From an uncultured Longilinea sp. (GTDB taxonomy: Bacteria > Chloroflexota > Anaerolineae > Anaerolineales > Anaerolineaceae): a stretch of 14,733 nucleotides of DNA. Both the position numbers and the translations under genes were made by a program. Positions 1 through 6,461 of this stretch are shown here, piece after piece. Positions within the stretch are counted from its first letter, which is position 1, and each line of letters opens with the position of its first letter. Below the pieces are notes generated by a model, which searched no databases, was not told where the DNA came from, and saw only the letters and a list, made by a program, of their open reading frames with translations. The stretch lies in contig CALMIB010000231.1 of the NCBI GenBank assembly GCA_937863945.1, positions 1-14,733 on the forward strand, in the 5' to 3' direction.

Positions 1-1
1 C

Positions 2-232
2 GCCGAGCCGGTTGAAGAGAAGACCGAATTCGACGTCGTCCTGACCGACGCCGGCCCCAAGAAGATCGAGACCATCAAGGTGATCCGCCAGTTGACCAAC
101 CTGGGTCTGGTGGAAGCCAAGACCATGGCCGAAACCGCTGGCGCCAAAGTCCTGACGGGCGTTGGCAAAGCCGCCGCCGCCGATGCCAAGGCCAAACTCG
201 AGGCCGCTGGCGCAGTCGTCGACGTCGCGTAA
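2..232 (+). CDS. rplL: Ribosomal protein L7/L12, C-terminal part (5' end outside the window)
   Basis: This is the C-terminal globular domain of the ribosomal stalk protein L7/L12, which recruits translation factors (EF-G, EF-Tu, IF2) to the large subunit. The visible part is 76 codons starting in frame at base 2 and ending in TAA at 230-232. It opens with the end of the hinge (A-E-P-V-E-E-K-T-E-F-D-V), then the family pattern K-K-I-E-T-I-K-V-I-R, then L-G-L-V-E-A-K, and ends A-K-A-K-L-E-A-A-G-A, as L7/L12 does. The usual factor-binding signature T-G-L-G-L-K-E-A-K reads T-N-L-G-L-V-E-A-K here, so a glycine and a lysine are replaced. The N-terminal dimerisation domain lies upstream of the window. 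A hairpin terminator follows 20 bases after the stop. Identification is secure; only the start is unseen. Confidence 0.93.
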   Translation, partial: AEPVEEKTEFDVVLTDAGPKKIETIKVIRQLTNLGLVEAKTMAETAGAKVLTGVGKAAAADAKAKLEAAGAVVDVA

Positions 233-251
233 TTTCGACTTCACGCACCCA

Positions 252-290
252 CAAGACAGCCTGGAGCAATCCGGGCTGTCTTGGTTTAAG
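252..290 (+). terminator. Terminator-like hairpin after rplL
   Basis: The arms 252-261 (CAAGACAGCC) and 274-283 (GGCTGTCTTG) are perfect complements. The stem can extend inward to 14 pairs with one G-T pair and a GCAA tetraloop (266-269). The T tract after it is weak (GGTTTAAG). It sits 20 bases past the rplL stop and most likely ends the ribosomal protein transcript. Confidence 0.75.
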
Positions 291-341
291 CGCAGGGCAA
301 TGAGTATGCGCGGGTGCGGGAAGCGCGATCGGCGAGCAGGG

Positions 342-381
342 ATAATAAAGACCTCAAGGGCTGACCGGGGCCCTTGAGGTC
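342..381 (-). terminator. Rho-independent terminator of lexA
   Basis: A perfect 12-bp inverted repeat (350-361 GACCTCAAGGGC with 370-381) has an 8-nt loop. Read on the minus strand it is followed by TTTATTAT (349-342), a reasonable U tract. It lies 26 bases beyond the lexA stop and separates the convergent lexA and rplL genes. Confidence 0.85.
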
Positions 382-406
382 GGGTAGGCTTGAGAAAGCA
401 GGCAGG

Positions 407-1126
407 CTAGAGCGCGGTTCCCACCTGGCGAATGACCATGACCACCTTGCCCATGATGCGCAGCGCGTCGGGGTTGTCAACATAAATGGGGGCCATGGTG
501 GGGTTGGCGGGTTGCAGGCGGATGCGGTTGTTTTCCTTGAAGAAATACTTCAACGTGGTTTCGTCGCGATCGTCCAGCCACACGGCCACCATGTCGCCGT
601 TGTTGGCGGCCTGGGCGGGCTTGAGGATGACGATGTCGCCGTCGTTGATCATGGCGTCGATCATCGAATCGCCCTGCACTTCGAGGGCGAACAGTTCGCT
701 GGGCTTTTCACGTGCGGGCAGCAGGCTGCGCGCCATTTCCACGCTGGTTTCAGAGTCAAAGTAGGCCAGGTCGGAGGATGGCACGGGGATGGGGGCGCCG
801 GCGATAATGCGGCCCATGATCGGGATCTGAATCAATTCACTCAGGTTGCCGGCCGCCTTGCGCACTGCGCCGCTGACCTTGCCGGCCACGCCGGCGTACA
901 TCGGCTTGAGCACGCGGATGGAGCGCGAGACGCGCCCTTCGCGGGTGATATAACTCATCTCTTCGAGTTGATTGAGATAGTAATCGACCAGCGAGGTGGA
1001 TTTGACGCCGATGTGGTCGCCGATTTGACGGATGGATGGGGAGTAGCCGTTTTGCTCCGAAAACGTCGTCAGGAACTCCATGATCCGGCGGTGCCGGTCG
1101 CTTAAGCCTTCACTTCTTCGCGCCAT
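407..1126 (-). CDS. lexA: LexA SOS repressor / S24 autoprotease
   Basis: LexA represses DNA-damage genes and cleaves itself when stimulated by RecA filaments. The 239-residue product has an N-terminal winged helix-turn-helix (about residues 10-75; S-I-R-Q-I-G-D-H-I-G-V-K-S then Y-L-N-Q-L-E-E-M) and a C-terminal S24 peptidase domain. The Ala109-Gly110 bond in I-I-A-G-A-P is the expected self-cleavage site. Ser154 (Q-G-D-S-M) and Lys193 (T-T-L-K-Y) are the catalytic pair. I chose the ATG at 1124-1126 because AAGGAGG (minus strand, about 1133-1139) sits about 6 nt before it. An in-frame start at 1153 would add nine Arg-rich residues and lacks support. The recognition-helix region (V-K-S-T-S-L-V-D-Y-Y) departs somewhat from the common S-x-S-T-V-x-x-H-L form. 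The gene is monocistronic, with its own promoter, LexA-type operator and terminator. Confidence 0.96.
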   Translation of the reverse strand: MARRSEGLSDRHRRIMEFLTTFSEQNGYSPSIRQIGDHIGVKSTSLVDYYLNQLEEMSYITREGRVSRSIRVLKPMYAGVAGKVSGAVRKAAGNLSELIQIPIMGRIIAGAPIPVPSSDLAYFDSETSVEMARSLLPAREKPSELFALEVQGDSMIDAMINDGDIVILKPAQAANNGDMVAVWLDDRDETTLKYFFKENNRIRLQPANPTMAPIYVDNPDALRIMGKVVMVIRQVGTAL

Positions 1127-1177
1127 CCTCAACCTCCTTGGCCTGCTTCGCAATGATCGGTCATTTGTGCTATGCGT

Positions 1178-1207
1178 ATAATAACACGAAAATACGTTCT
1201 ATGTCAA
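1178..1207 (-). promoter_or_regulatory. lexA promoter
   Basis: On the minus strand TTGACA (1207-1202) is separated by 18 bp from TATTAT (1183-1178). This is a near-consensus sigma-70-type promoter. The predicted start near 1171 gives a leader of about 45 nt before the lexA ATG. Confidence 0.75.
1188..1199. promoter_or_regulatory. Candidate LexA box (SOS operator)
   Basis: The plus strand reads GAAAATACGTTC, which is GAAC-N4-GTTC with one mismatch (A for C). It lies inside the spacer of the lexA promoter, where a bound repressor would block polymerase. GAAC-N4-GTTC is the core of the Gram-positive/Bacillus-type SOS box. Autoregulation of lexA is the usual arrangement, which supports the reading. 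Confidence 0.55.
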
Positions 1208-1378
1208 GCACCAATCTTTGACAAAAACCCATAGAGATCGGGGAAAATCGGCCCCATATTCGCCGCGGTCCTCTCCACGCGCGCTTCACTCGCTGCCCGG
1301 ACCCGTGAGGGTTGGGAGAAATCGCAGGAATCGGGGCCGGTGAGGATTAATTTCACCGGATTTATGAGATTCTCTACT
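1208..1378. other. Gene-free stretch between lexA promoter and transporter leader
   Basis: I see no convincing gene here. An 80-codon open frame on the minus strand (1446-1204) overlaps the lexA -35 and has no ribosome binding site or recognisable domain. The GC-rich part about 1240-1350 holds short complementary runs (GGCCCC near 1250, GGGGCC near 1333) but no clear hairpin. The base composition becomes markedly AT-rich after about 1360. Confidence 0.5.
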
Positions 1379-1406
1379 TTCTCATTTGAAGGGTCTGTAA
1401 TACAAT
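1379..1406 (+). promoter_or_regulatory. Candidate promoter of the nucleoside transporter operon
   Basis: TTCTCA (1379-1384, four of six to TTGACA) is followed after 16 bp by TACAAT (1401-1406, five of six to TATAAT). The predicted start near 1413 would give a leader of about 190 nt containing all the hairpins of 1412-1516. A competing -10 is TATATT at 1454-1459, but its -35 (TTTTTT, 1431-1436) is poor. If that one is real, the palindrome 1457-1476 would be an operator rather than RNA structure. Confidence 0.35.
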
Positions 1407-1411
1407 AATTT

Positions 1412-1516
1412 TGAAAATTGTCACTTGGTTTTTTTTCAATTTTCATATAAACTTATATTGTCAGTCATCTGACAATTAAGTTCCCCTGAATTGTTTACAC
1501 TGGGGAGCGTTTTTTT
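1412..1516 (+). promoter_or_regulatory. Structured leader with possible transcription attenuator upstream of the transporter operon
   Basis: Four palindromes lie in about 100 bases. H0 is TGAAAATTG (1412-1420) with CAATTTTCA (1437-1445), a perfect 9 bp. Next is ATATAA-AC-TTATAT (1445-1458). H1 is ATTGTCAG (1457-1464) with CTGACAAT (1469-1476), a perfect 8 bp with a TCAT loop. H2 is GTTCCCC (1480-1486) with GGGGAGC (1502-1508), 7 bp including one G-T, followed by one G and seven T (1510-1516), which looks like an intrinsic terminator. A competing pairing, ACAATT (1472-1477) with AATTGT (1489-1494), would break H1 and trap the CCCC arm of H2 in its loop, acting as an antiterminator. No known riboswitch class was recognised. 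ATTGTCA also recurs exactly 40 bp apart (1417 and 1457), so protein operators are an alternative explanation. Confidence 0.5.
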
Positions 1517-1605
1517 CCAAACACCTCTTTCAACTGAACAGCTTATCGTTTTCGACTTTCCAGATCGTTATCCACGCGACGCATCGAAAGGATACCTCTA
1601 TATTT

Positions 1606-2685
1606 ATGGCAGACCGTGCGGGTATGAAGCGAGTTTTGAACAAGGTGTTTGAGGCGCTCCTGCCCCTGTTGGCCGTACCGGTTGCATTTTTGATTGGCGC
1701 GATGATGCTGTTGGCCCTGGGCGCCAACCCGCTTGAGGCCTACGGCGCGATGATCGCAGGGGCGTTTGGCGATGTTTCGGGCCTGACGCAGACGCTGGTC
1801 AAAGCCACCCCGCTGCTGTTGGTGGGGCTGGGCGTGTGCATCGCGTTCCGCGGCGGGGTGATCAACATCGGCGGCGAGGGACAGATCATTGTCGGCGCGC
1901 TGGCGGCAACGGCCGTGGCGGTGGGCTTCAAGGAATGGCCTGGCCTGGTGCTGCTGCCGCTGTGCATGCTGGCCGGCGTGCTGGCCGGCGCCATGTGGGG
2001 CGGCGTGCCGGGCATCCTGAAGGCCAGGCTGGGGGTCAATGAAATCTTAAGCACCGTGATGATGAATGCCATCGCGGTGCAGCTTTCCAACTACCTGCTG
2101 CGCGGGCCGATGATCGACCCCAAGGAGATCGAAGCGGGCACGCGCATCGCGCAGTCGGCGCTGCTGCCGCGTTCGGTGTGGCTGGCGCGCCTGGTGCCGC
2201 AAACGCTGCTGCATTCCGGCGCCATCATCGCCGTGGTGCTGGCCGTGGTGGTCTTCATCTTCCTGTGGCGCACCACCATCGGCTACCGCATCCGCGCGGT
2301 GGGTTTAAACCGTGACGCGGCCAAATATGCCGGCATCAACGTGCCGTTCTACCAGGCCCTGTCGCTCATCCTGGGCGGCGCGTTCGCCGGGCTGGCCGGG
2401 GCGATTGAAGTGATGGGCGTGCAGCACCGCATGATGGAAAACCTGGCCAGCGGTTACGGTTTTTCGGGCATTGTGGCCGCGCTGTTTGGCAGTTTGCACC
2501 CGCTGGGCAGCATCCCGGCTTCGGTTCTGTTTGGCGGCCTGCTGGTAGGCGCGGATAAAATGCAGCGCGCCGTGCAGGTGCCTTCCGCATTGATTGATAC
2601 GCTCCTGGGCCTGGTGGTGCTGCTCGTGGTTGGCTCTCAAGTCATCTCGCGTCGGCGTGCCCATCGGAGGGAAACCCGTGGCTGA
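1606..2685 (+). CDS. Nucleoside-type ABC transporter permease 1 (BPD_transp_2; YufP/NupP-like)
   Basis: This is an inner-membrane permease of the BPD_transp_2 family, one of two non-identical permeases that form the channel of a BmpA/PnrA-linked nucleoside importer (the yufNOPQ/nup type of Bacillus). The 359-residue product is strongly hydrophobic, with roughly eight to ten predicted membrane segments beginning at about residue 18. It has the family signature V-I-N-I-G-G-E-G-Q at 85-93 and the cytoplasmic loop T-I-G-Y-R-I-R-A-V-G-L-N followed by A-A-K-Y-A-G-I-N, which contacts the ATPase. The start ATG at 1606 has AAAGGA at 1587-1592, a rather long 13-nt spacing. An ATG at 1624 (M-K-R-V-L) is possible and would drop six residues. 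The end overlaps the next permease by 8 bp, so translation is probably coupled. Substrate specificity is inferred from the family and from the neighbouring molybdenum hydroxylase. Confidence 0.9.
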   Translation: MADRAGMKRVLNKVFEALLPLLAVPVAFLIGAMMLLALGANPLEAYGAMIAGAFGDVSGLTQTLVKATPLLLVGLGVCIAFRGGVINIGGEGQIIVGALAATAVAVGFKEWPGLVLLPLCMLAGVLAGAMWGGVPGILKARLGVNEILSTVMMNAIAVQLSNYLLRGPMIDPKEIEAGTRIAQSALLPRSVWLARLVPQTLLHSGAIIAVVLAVVVFIFLWRTTIGYRIRAVGLNRDAAKYAGINVPFYQALSLILGGAFAGLAGAIEVMGVQHRMMENLASGYGFSGIVAALFGSLHPLGSIPASVLFGGLLVGADKMQRAVQVPSALIDTLLGLVVLLVVGSQVISRRRAHRRETRG

Positions 2686-3610
2686 ACTGTTTACACTTCC
2701 GGTATTGGTGGGCATTCTTTATTCAGGCATCCGCCTGGCGACGCCGTATTTGTTTGCCGCCATCGGCGAGACCTTCGCGCAGCGTTCCGGCGTGCTGAAC
2801 CTGGGCGTGGAAGGCATTATGCTGATGGGCGCGTTCAGCGGCTTTTACGTGGGCATGAAGACCGGCAGCCCGTGGCTGGGGTTGCTGGCCGCGGCCGTGG
2901 TGGGCATCCTGATGGGGCTGCTGATGTCCTTCATCAGCATCACCATGCAGGCCGAACAGGGCATCAGCGGCATCGGCCTGCACCTGTTTGGCCTGGGGCT
3001 TTCCAGCCTGCTGTTCAAGACCACCATGGGTGGGGTCGAATCGATCGAGGGGTTCAAAGCCGTGCGCATCCCCCTGCTGGCCGATATCCCCTACGTGGGC
3101 GAATCGCTGTTCAATCACAACTTGCTGGTGTATGCCGCCTTCCTGCTGGTGCCGCTTTCGACCTGGGTGTTGAACAAGACCACGCTGGGCCTGAAAATCC
3201 GCGCGGTGGGGCAAAACCCGCAGGCGGCCGACACGCTGGGCGTCAACGTTACGCGCGTGCGCTACTTCTGCGTGTGCCTGGGCGGCATGCTGGCCGGCAT
3301 CGCGGGAGCGTCGCTTTCCATCGCATTGATCAACCTGTTCCAGGAAAACATGACCAACGGCATGGGCTTCATCGCCGTGGCGCTGGTCTATTTTGGCGGT
3401 TGGCGGCCCCTTGGCGTGATGGGCGGCGCGCTGCTCTTCAGCTTTGTCAATGCCTTCCAGTTGTGGATCCAGGTGAAGGGAATCAATATCCCCTCCGATT
3501 TTGCCATCATGATGCCGTATGTGCTCACCATTCTCGCCCTGGCTTTTGCCACCAAGCGGGCGCAGGGGCCGGCGGCTCTTTCGAAGCCCTATGAGCGCGG
3601 TGAAAATTAA
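2678..3610 (+). CDS. Nucleoside-type ABC transporter permease 2 (BPD_transp_2; YufQ/NupQ-like)
   Basis: This is the second permease of the importer, with 310 residues. It starts at the GTG at 2678-2680, which overlaps the upstream stop (GTGGCTGA). GGAGG at 2666-2670 lies 7 nt before it. The frame is open further upstream to an ATG at 2594, but that would add a Trp/Cys-rich, non-conserved stretch read out of frame through permease 1, so GTG is preferred. The signature S-G-V-L-N-L-G-V-E-G-I-M-L-M-G-A (about 37-52) is typical of the YufQ-like half. The coupling loop T-T-L-G-L-K-I-R-A-V-G-Q-N-P and A-A-D-T-L-G-V-N-V are clear. About eight hydrophobic segments are visible. The product is integral to the cytoplasmic membrane and pairs with permease 1. 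The gene is followed by a 96-bp spacer before the binding-protein gene. Confidence 0.92.
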   Translation: MAELFTLPVLVGILYSGIRLATPYLFAAIGETFAQRSGVLNLGVEGIMLMGAFSGFYVGMKTGSPWLGLLAAAVVGILMGLLMSFISITMQAEQGISGIGLHLFGLGLSSLLFKTTMGGVESIEGFKAVRIPLLADIPYVGESLFNHNLLVYAAFLLVPLSTWVLNKTTLGLKIRAVGQNPQAADTLGVNVTRVRYFCVCLGGMLAGIAGASLSIALINLFQENMTNGMGFIAVALVYFGGWRPLGVMGGALLFSFVNAFQLWIQVKGINIPSDFAIMMPYVLTILALAFATKRAQGPAALSKPYERGEN

Positions 3611-3706
3611 TCGCAAGGAGGATGTGGACTGGATCAATTGCAACCAACTGCTTTGAGTATCCATCCGTTTCATACCGTATCCAATTGACGTAATGGAGGA
3701 GAACCA

Positions 3707-4705
3707 ATGAATTCCAAGTTTTCGCGTATCGTGGTGTTGATCGTCCTGGCGGCGATGCTGGTCGCCGGCTGCGCCCCCCAGGCCACCGAAGTGCCCAGCA
3801 CGGTGTTCAAAGTCGCCATCGTCATGCCCAGCTCGATCACCGACATGGCCTTCAGCCAGTCGATGTACGAAGGCCTGAAAAAGGTCCAGGCTGAAATGGG
3901 CGGCGAAAGCGCCATGGAAATCGCCTATTCCGAGAACATGTTCAAAGTTCCGGATGCCGCGGCTGCCATTCGCGACTATGCCAGCAAGGGTTACAACCTG
4001 GTGATTGCGCACGGTTCGCAGTACGGCACCTCGCTGCAGCAAATTGCCCCCGACTTCCCCAAGACCGCGTTTGCCTGGGGCACCTCGCTGGATACCTTCC
4101 AGGCGGAAGGCATCAACAATGTGTTCGCTTACCAGGCTGAAGCCCAGGAAGGCGGCTACGTGTTGGGCGTGGTGGCGGCGATGATGTCGAAGTCCAACAT
4201 CATCGGCGAGACCGGCCCGGTGGATGCCGGCGATGCCAAGCTGTACATCGAAGGCTTCCAGAAGGGCGTTCTGGCCACCAAACCCGATGCCCAGGTCAGC
4301 GTCACCTACACCGGCTCCTTCTCGGACGTTTCATTGATGGCCACCGCGGCTGAAACCCACATCGCCGCCGGCGCTGACATGCTCACCGGCTCGTCGCAAT
4401 CGGTGGTGGGCGCCATCGGCATCTGCAAGGACAAGGGCGCGTTCTGGTTCGGCACGCAGTGGGATCAGACCAGCCTGGCCCCCGAGGCCGTCATCGCCAG
4501 CCAGGTGTATGACTGGACCGGCATCATCAAGGATATGATTGCCAGCGTCAAGGCGGGCGTGATGGGCGGCAAGGGCTACACCCTGACCTTCAAGAACGGC
4601 GGCCTGGTGATCGCCTATAACCCGGCTATTACCGTTCCGGCGGAAGTGAAGGCTGCCGCCGATGCTGCCATTGCGGCCATCAACGACGGAGCGATTGCTC
4701 CCTAA
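3707..4705 (+). CDS. BmpA/PnrA-type nucleoside-binding lipoprotein
   Basis: This is the extracytoplasmic substrate-binding protein of the importer, of the BMP (basic membrane protein; BmpA/PnrA/NupN) family that binds purine nucleosides. The product has 332 residues. It has a lipoprotein signal peptide: basic N-terminus, hydrophobic core V-V-L-I-V-L-A-A-M, lipobox L-V-A-G with Cys22 as the lipidated residue, then a short linker (P-Q-A-T-E-V-P-S-T). The mature domain starts V-F-K-V-A-I-V-M-P-S-S-I-T-D-M-A-F-S-Q-S, equivalent to the family's start where D-x-S-F-N is common; here it is D-M-A-F-S-Q. The typical G-Y-N-L-V-I-A-H-G (about 95-103) and Y-Q-A-E-A-Q-E-G-G-Y-V-L-G-V (about 141-154) follow. 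The start is fixed by GGAGGA at 3695-3700, 6 nt before the ATG. In this operon the binding protein comes after the permeases, whereas the more usual order puts it first. A strong hairpin follows the gene. Confidence 0.92.
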   Translation: MNSKFSRIVVLIVLAAMLVAGCAPQATEVPSTVFKVAIVMPSSITDMAFSQSMYEGLKKVQAEMGGESAMEIAYSENMFKVPDAAAAIRDYASKGYNLVIAHGSQYGTSLQQIAPDFPKTAFAWGTSLDTFQAEGINNVFAYQAEAQEGGYVLGVVAAMMSKSNIIGETGPVDAGDAKLYIEGFQKGVLATKPDAQVSVTYTGSFSDVSLMATAAETHIAAGADMLTGSSQSVVGAIGICKDKGAFWFGTQWDQTSLAPEAVIASQVYDWTGIIKDMIASVKAGVMGGKGYTLTFKNGGLVIAYNPAITVPAEVKAAADAAIAAINDGAIAP

Positions 4706-4723
4706 GCCATCCTGGTAACTTAT

Positions 4724-4762
4724 GCCCTTCCCCGGGGCTTGTATGGGCTCCGGGGAACGGGC
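4724..4762 (+). promoter_or_regulatory. Strong intercistronic hairpin after the binding-protein gene
   Basis: GCCCTTCCCCGG (4724-4735) pairs with 4750-4762 over 12 bp with one bulged C (4758), around a 14-nt loop. No T tract follows, so it is not a classical terminator. Such hairpins often protect the 3' end of the highly expressed binding-protein message and lower expression of the ATPase downstream; that role is inferred here. Confidence 0.6.
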
Positions 4763-4815
4763 CTGACGAACCCTTTCAACGATTCATTTTCCGCACCCTA
4801 CCTGGAAGCTGACCC

Positions 4816-6357
4816 ATGACACGTTACCTTTCCTCCGGCCGACCCATCCTGGAAGAGATGCGCATGCAGGGCATCGTCAAGCGCTTTCCGGGCGTTTTGG
4901 CGAATGACCATGTTGATTTTGACGTGCGCACGGGCGAAGTGCATGCCCTGTTGGGTGAAAACGGCGCCGGAAAATCGACGTTGATGCGCCAGTTGTACGG
5001 CATGTACAAGCCGGACGAAGGCAAGATCCTGATTGACGGCAAGGAAATGCATTTCAATTCGCCGCAGGATGCGATTAACGCCGGCATCGGCATGATCCAT
5101 CAGCACTTTATGCTGGTACCCGGCCTGACGGTGGTTGAGAATATTGCACTGGGGCTCAAATCGTCACGCGGTCCGGTGCTGGACCTGGACCGCGTGGAAA
5201 AACGGGTTCTGGAATTGGGCGAGCAGTACGGCCTGAAGGTGGACCCGCGCGCGTACGTCTGGCAACTGGCCGTCGGCGAGCAGCAGCGCATTGAAATCAT
5301 CAAGGCGCTCTACCGCGGCGCGTCGCTGCTGGTGTTGGATGAACCCACCGCCGTGCTGACCCCGCAGGAAGTGGACGATCTTTTCGTCACCTTCAAACGC
5401 ATGGCCTCGGAAGGGCACGCGCTGATCTTCATCTCGCATAAGCTCAACGAGGTGTTGGCCATCAGCAACCGCATCACCGTGCTGCGCGACGGTAAAAACG
5501 CCGGCACGCGCCCCAACGAAAACGTGACCAGGGTGGAACTGGCGCAGATGATGGTGGGCCGACCGGTGATTCTGCAATACAACCGCCCGCCGGTGGAAGC
5601 CGGTCCGGTGCGCCTGCGCATCCAGGACCTGCACGTGCGCGGCGACCGCGGCAAAGACGCGGTGGACGGCGTGAGCCTGGAGATCTGCGGCGGCGAAATT
5701 TTGGGGCTGGCCGGGGTTTCGGGCAACGGCCAGCGTGAACTGGCCGAGGCGCTGGCGGGCATGCGCCCGGTGCGCCAGGGCCGCATCATTCTCAACGACA
5801 AAGAGGTCACCAACGGCTCTCCGCTGCAGCATATTAACGTCGGGCAGTCGTACATCCCGGAGGAGCGCATGAAGGAAGGCGCCATCCGCGAATTTAGTGT
5901 GGCCGACAACATGATTCTGGCCGATCACGGCAAAAAGCCGTACTCGCGGCACACTTTCCTGGATTTCAAAGCCATCCGCGAGCAGGTTGGCAAAATTGTC
6001 AGCGATTTCAACGTGAAAACTCCCAGCCTGGATACGCCCGTCAAGAACCTTTCGGGCGGCAACATCCAGAAACTGATTTTGGGCCGCGAACTGAGCCGCT
6101 GCCCTTCGGTGCTGATTGCCTCGCAGCCCACCCGCGGCGTCGATATCGGCGCGTCGGAATACATTCACCAGCGGCTGCTCGAGCAGCGCCTGTGCGGCAC
6201 CGCCACGCTGCTCATCTCGGAAGATTTGGACGAAATCCGCGCCCTTTCGGACCGGATTGCGGTCATGTACGAAGGCCGTATAATAGGAATTGTGGACAGC
6301 AAAGATGCCACTCCTGACCGGCTTGGCCTGATGATGGCGGGGGTGGAAACGGCTTAA
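4816..6357 (+). CDS. Nucleoside-type ABC importer ATPase with two fused nucleotide-binding domains (YufO/NupO-like)
   Basis: This cytoplasmic ATPase powers the importer, with 513 residues and two ABC domains, as in the RbsA/MglA/YufO group. Domain 1 has Walker A G-E-N-G-A-G-K-S-T at 47-55, signature L-A-V-G-E at 151-155, Walker B L-L-V-L-D-E-P-T at 171-178 and the switch His208. Domain 2 has a degenerate Walker A (G-V-S-G-N-G-Q-R-E, 300-308, without the Lys), an intact signature L-S-G-G-N at 412-416, Walker B A-S-Q-P-T-R-G with Gln437 instead of the catalytic Glu, and Glu469 where the switch His should be. One composite ATP site is therefore canonical and the other degenerate, which is common in this family. 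The start ATG at 4816 has only a weak GGAAG at 4804-4808; Met15 and Met17 are alternatives. The gene ends 104 bp before the FAD-subunit gene. Confidence 0.93.
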   Translation: MTRYLSSGRPILEEMRMQGIVKRFPGVLANDHVDFDVRTGEVHALLGENGAGKSTLMRQLYGMYKPDEGKILIDGKEMHFNSPQDAINAGIGMIHQHFMLVPGLTVVENIALGLKSSRGPVLDLDRVEKRVLELGEQYGLKVDPRAYVWQLAVGEQQRIEIIKALYRGASLLVLDEPTAVLTPQEVDDLFVTFKRMASEGHALIFISHKLNEVLAISNRITVLRDGKNAGTRPNENVTRVELAQMMVGRPVILQYNRPPVEAGPVRLRIQDLHVRGDRGKDAVDGVSLEICGGEILGLAGVSGNGQRELAEALAGMRPVRQGRIILNDKEVTNGSPLQHINVGQSYIPEERMKEGAIREFSVADNMILADHGKKPYSRHTFLDFKAIREQVGKIVSDFNVKTPSLDTPVKNLSGGNIQKLILGRELSRCPSVLIASQPTRGVDIGASEYIHQRLLEQRLCGTATLLISEDLDEIRALSDRIAVMYEGRIIGIVDSKDATPDRLGLMMAGVETA

Positions 6358-6379
6358 CAGGTAGATCCAATTGATGGTC

Positions 6380-6434
6380 GGCCAGGGAATCCACCCTGCC
6401 GGCGTCGGGCTGAGAGAGTCCGTCGAAAAGCGCC
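6380..6434 (+). promoter_or_regulatory. Tandem hairpins in the spacer before the molybdenum hydroxylase genes
   Basis: Hairpin A pairs GGCCAGGG (6380-6387) with CCCTGCC (6394-6400), seven pairs with one bulged C. Hairpin B pairs CGGGCT (6406-6411) with AGTCCG (6417-6422), six pairs with one G-T, and could be enclosed by GGCGT (6401-6405) with GCGCC (6430-6434). The RBS AGGAGA (6449-6454) follows. No promoter or terminator is evident. I could not match it to the Moco, TPP or purine riboswitch layouts. Confidence 0.4.
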
Positions 6435-6461
6435 ACCACCAGATTTTTAGGAGAGAGCGAT

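Noticed and set aside
1204..1446. An 80-codon minus-strand frame upstream of the transporter operon
   Set aside because: It has no ribosome binding site and no recognisable motif, spans a sharp composition change, and overlaps the lexA -35 and the palindromic leader.
1379..1605. A classical purine riboswitch before the nucleoside transporter
   Set aside because: The conserved purine aptamer core and its kissing-loop layout are absent; the structures seen are simple tandem palindromes, reported as a separate candidate.
2594..2677. N-terminal extension of permease 2 to an ATG at 2594
   Set aside because: The added residues are read out of frame through the end of permease 1 and are Trp/Cys-rich and non-conserved; GTG at 2678 has an ideal RBS and a typical 8-bp overlap.
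3622..3693. A 23-codon mini-frame after AAGGAGG between permease 2 and the binding protein
   Set aside because: The ATG directly abuts the purine run, leaving no spacing for initiation, and the peptide shows no membrane or leader-peptide character.
2723..4042. A 439-codon minus-strand open frame across permease 2 and the binding protein
   Set aside because: It is antisense to two genes with clear family signatures, has biased composition (His, Gln, Gly) and crosses an intergenic gap; a shadow frame.
6408..6416. GGGCTGAGA, reminiscent of the TPP riboswitch CTGAGA box
   Set aside because: The other conserved TPP blocks (the ACCC...GAACCTGATC part) are missing, and the neighbouring genes have nothing to do with thiamine.
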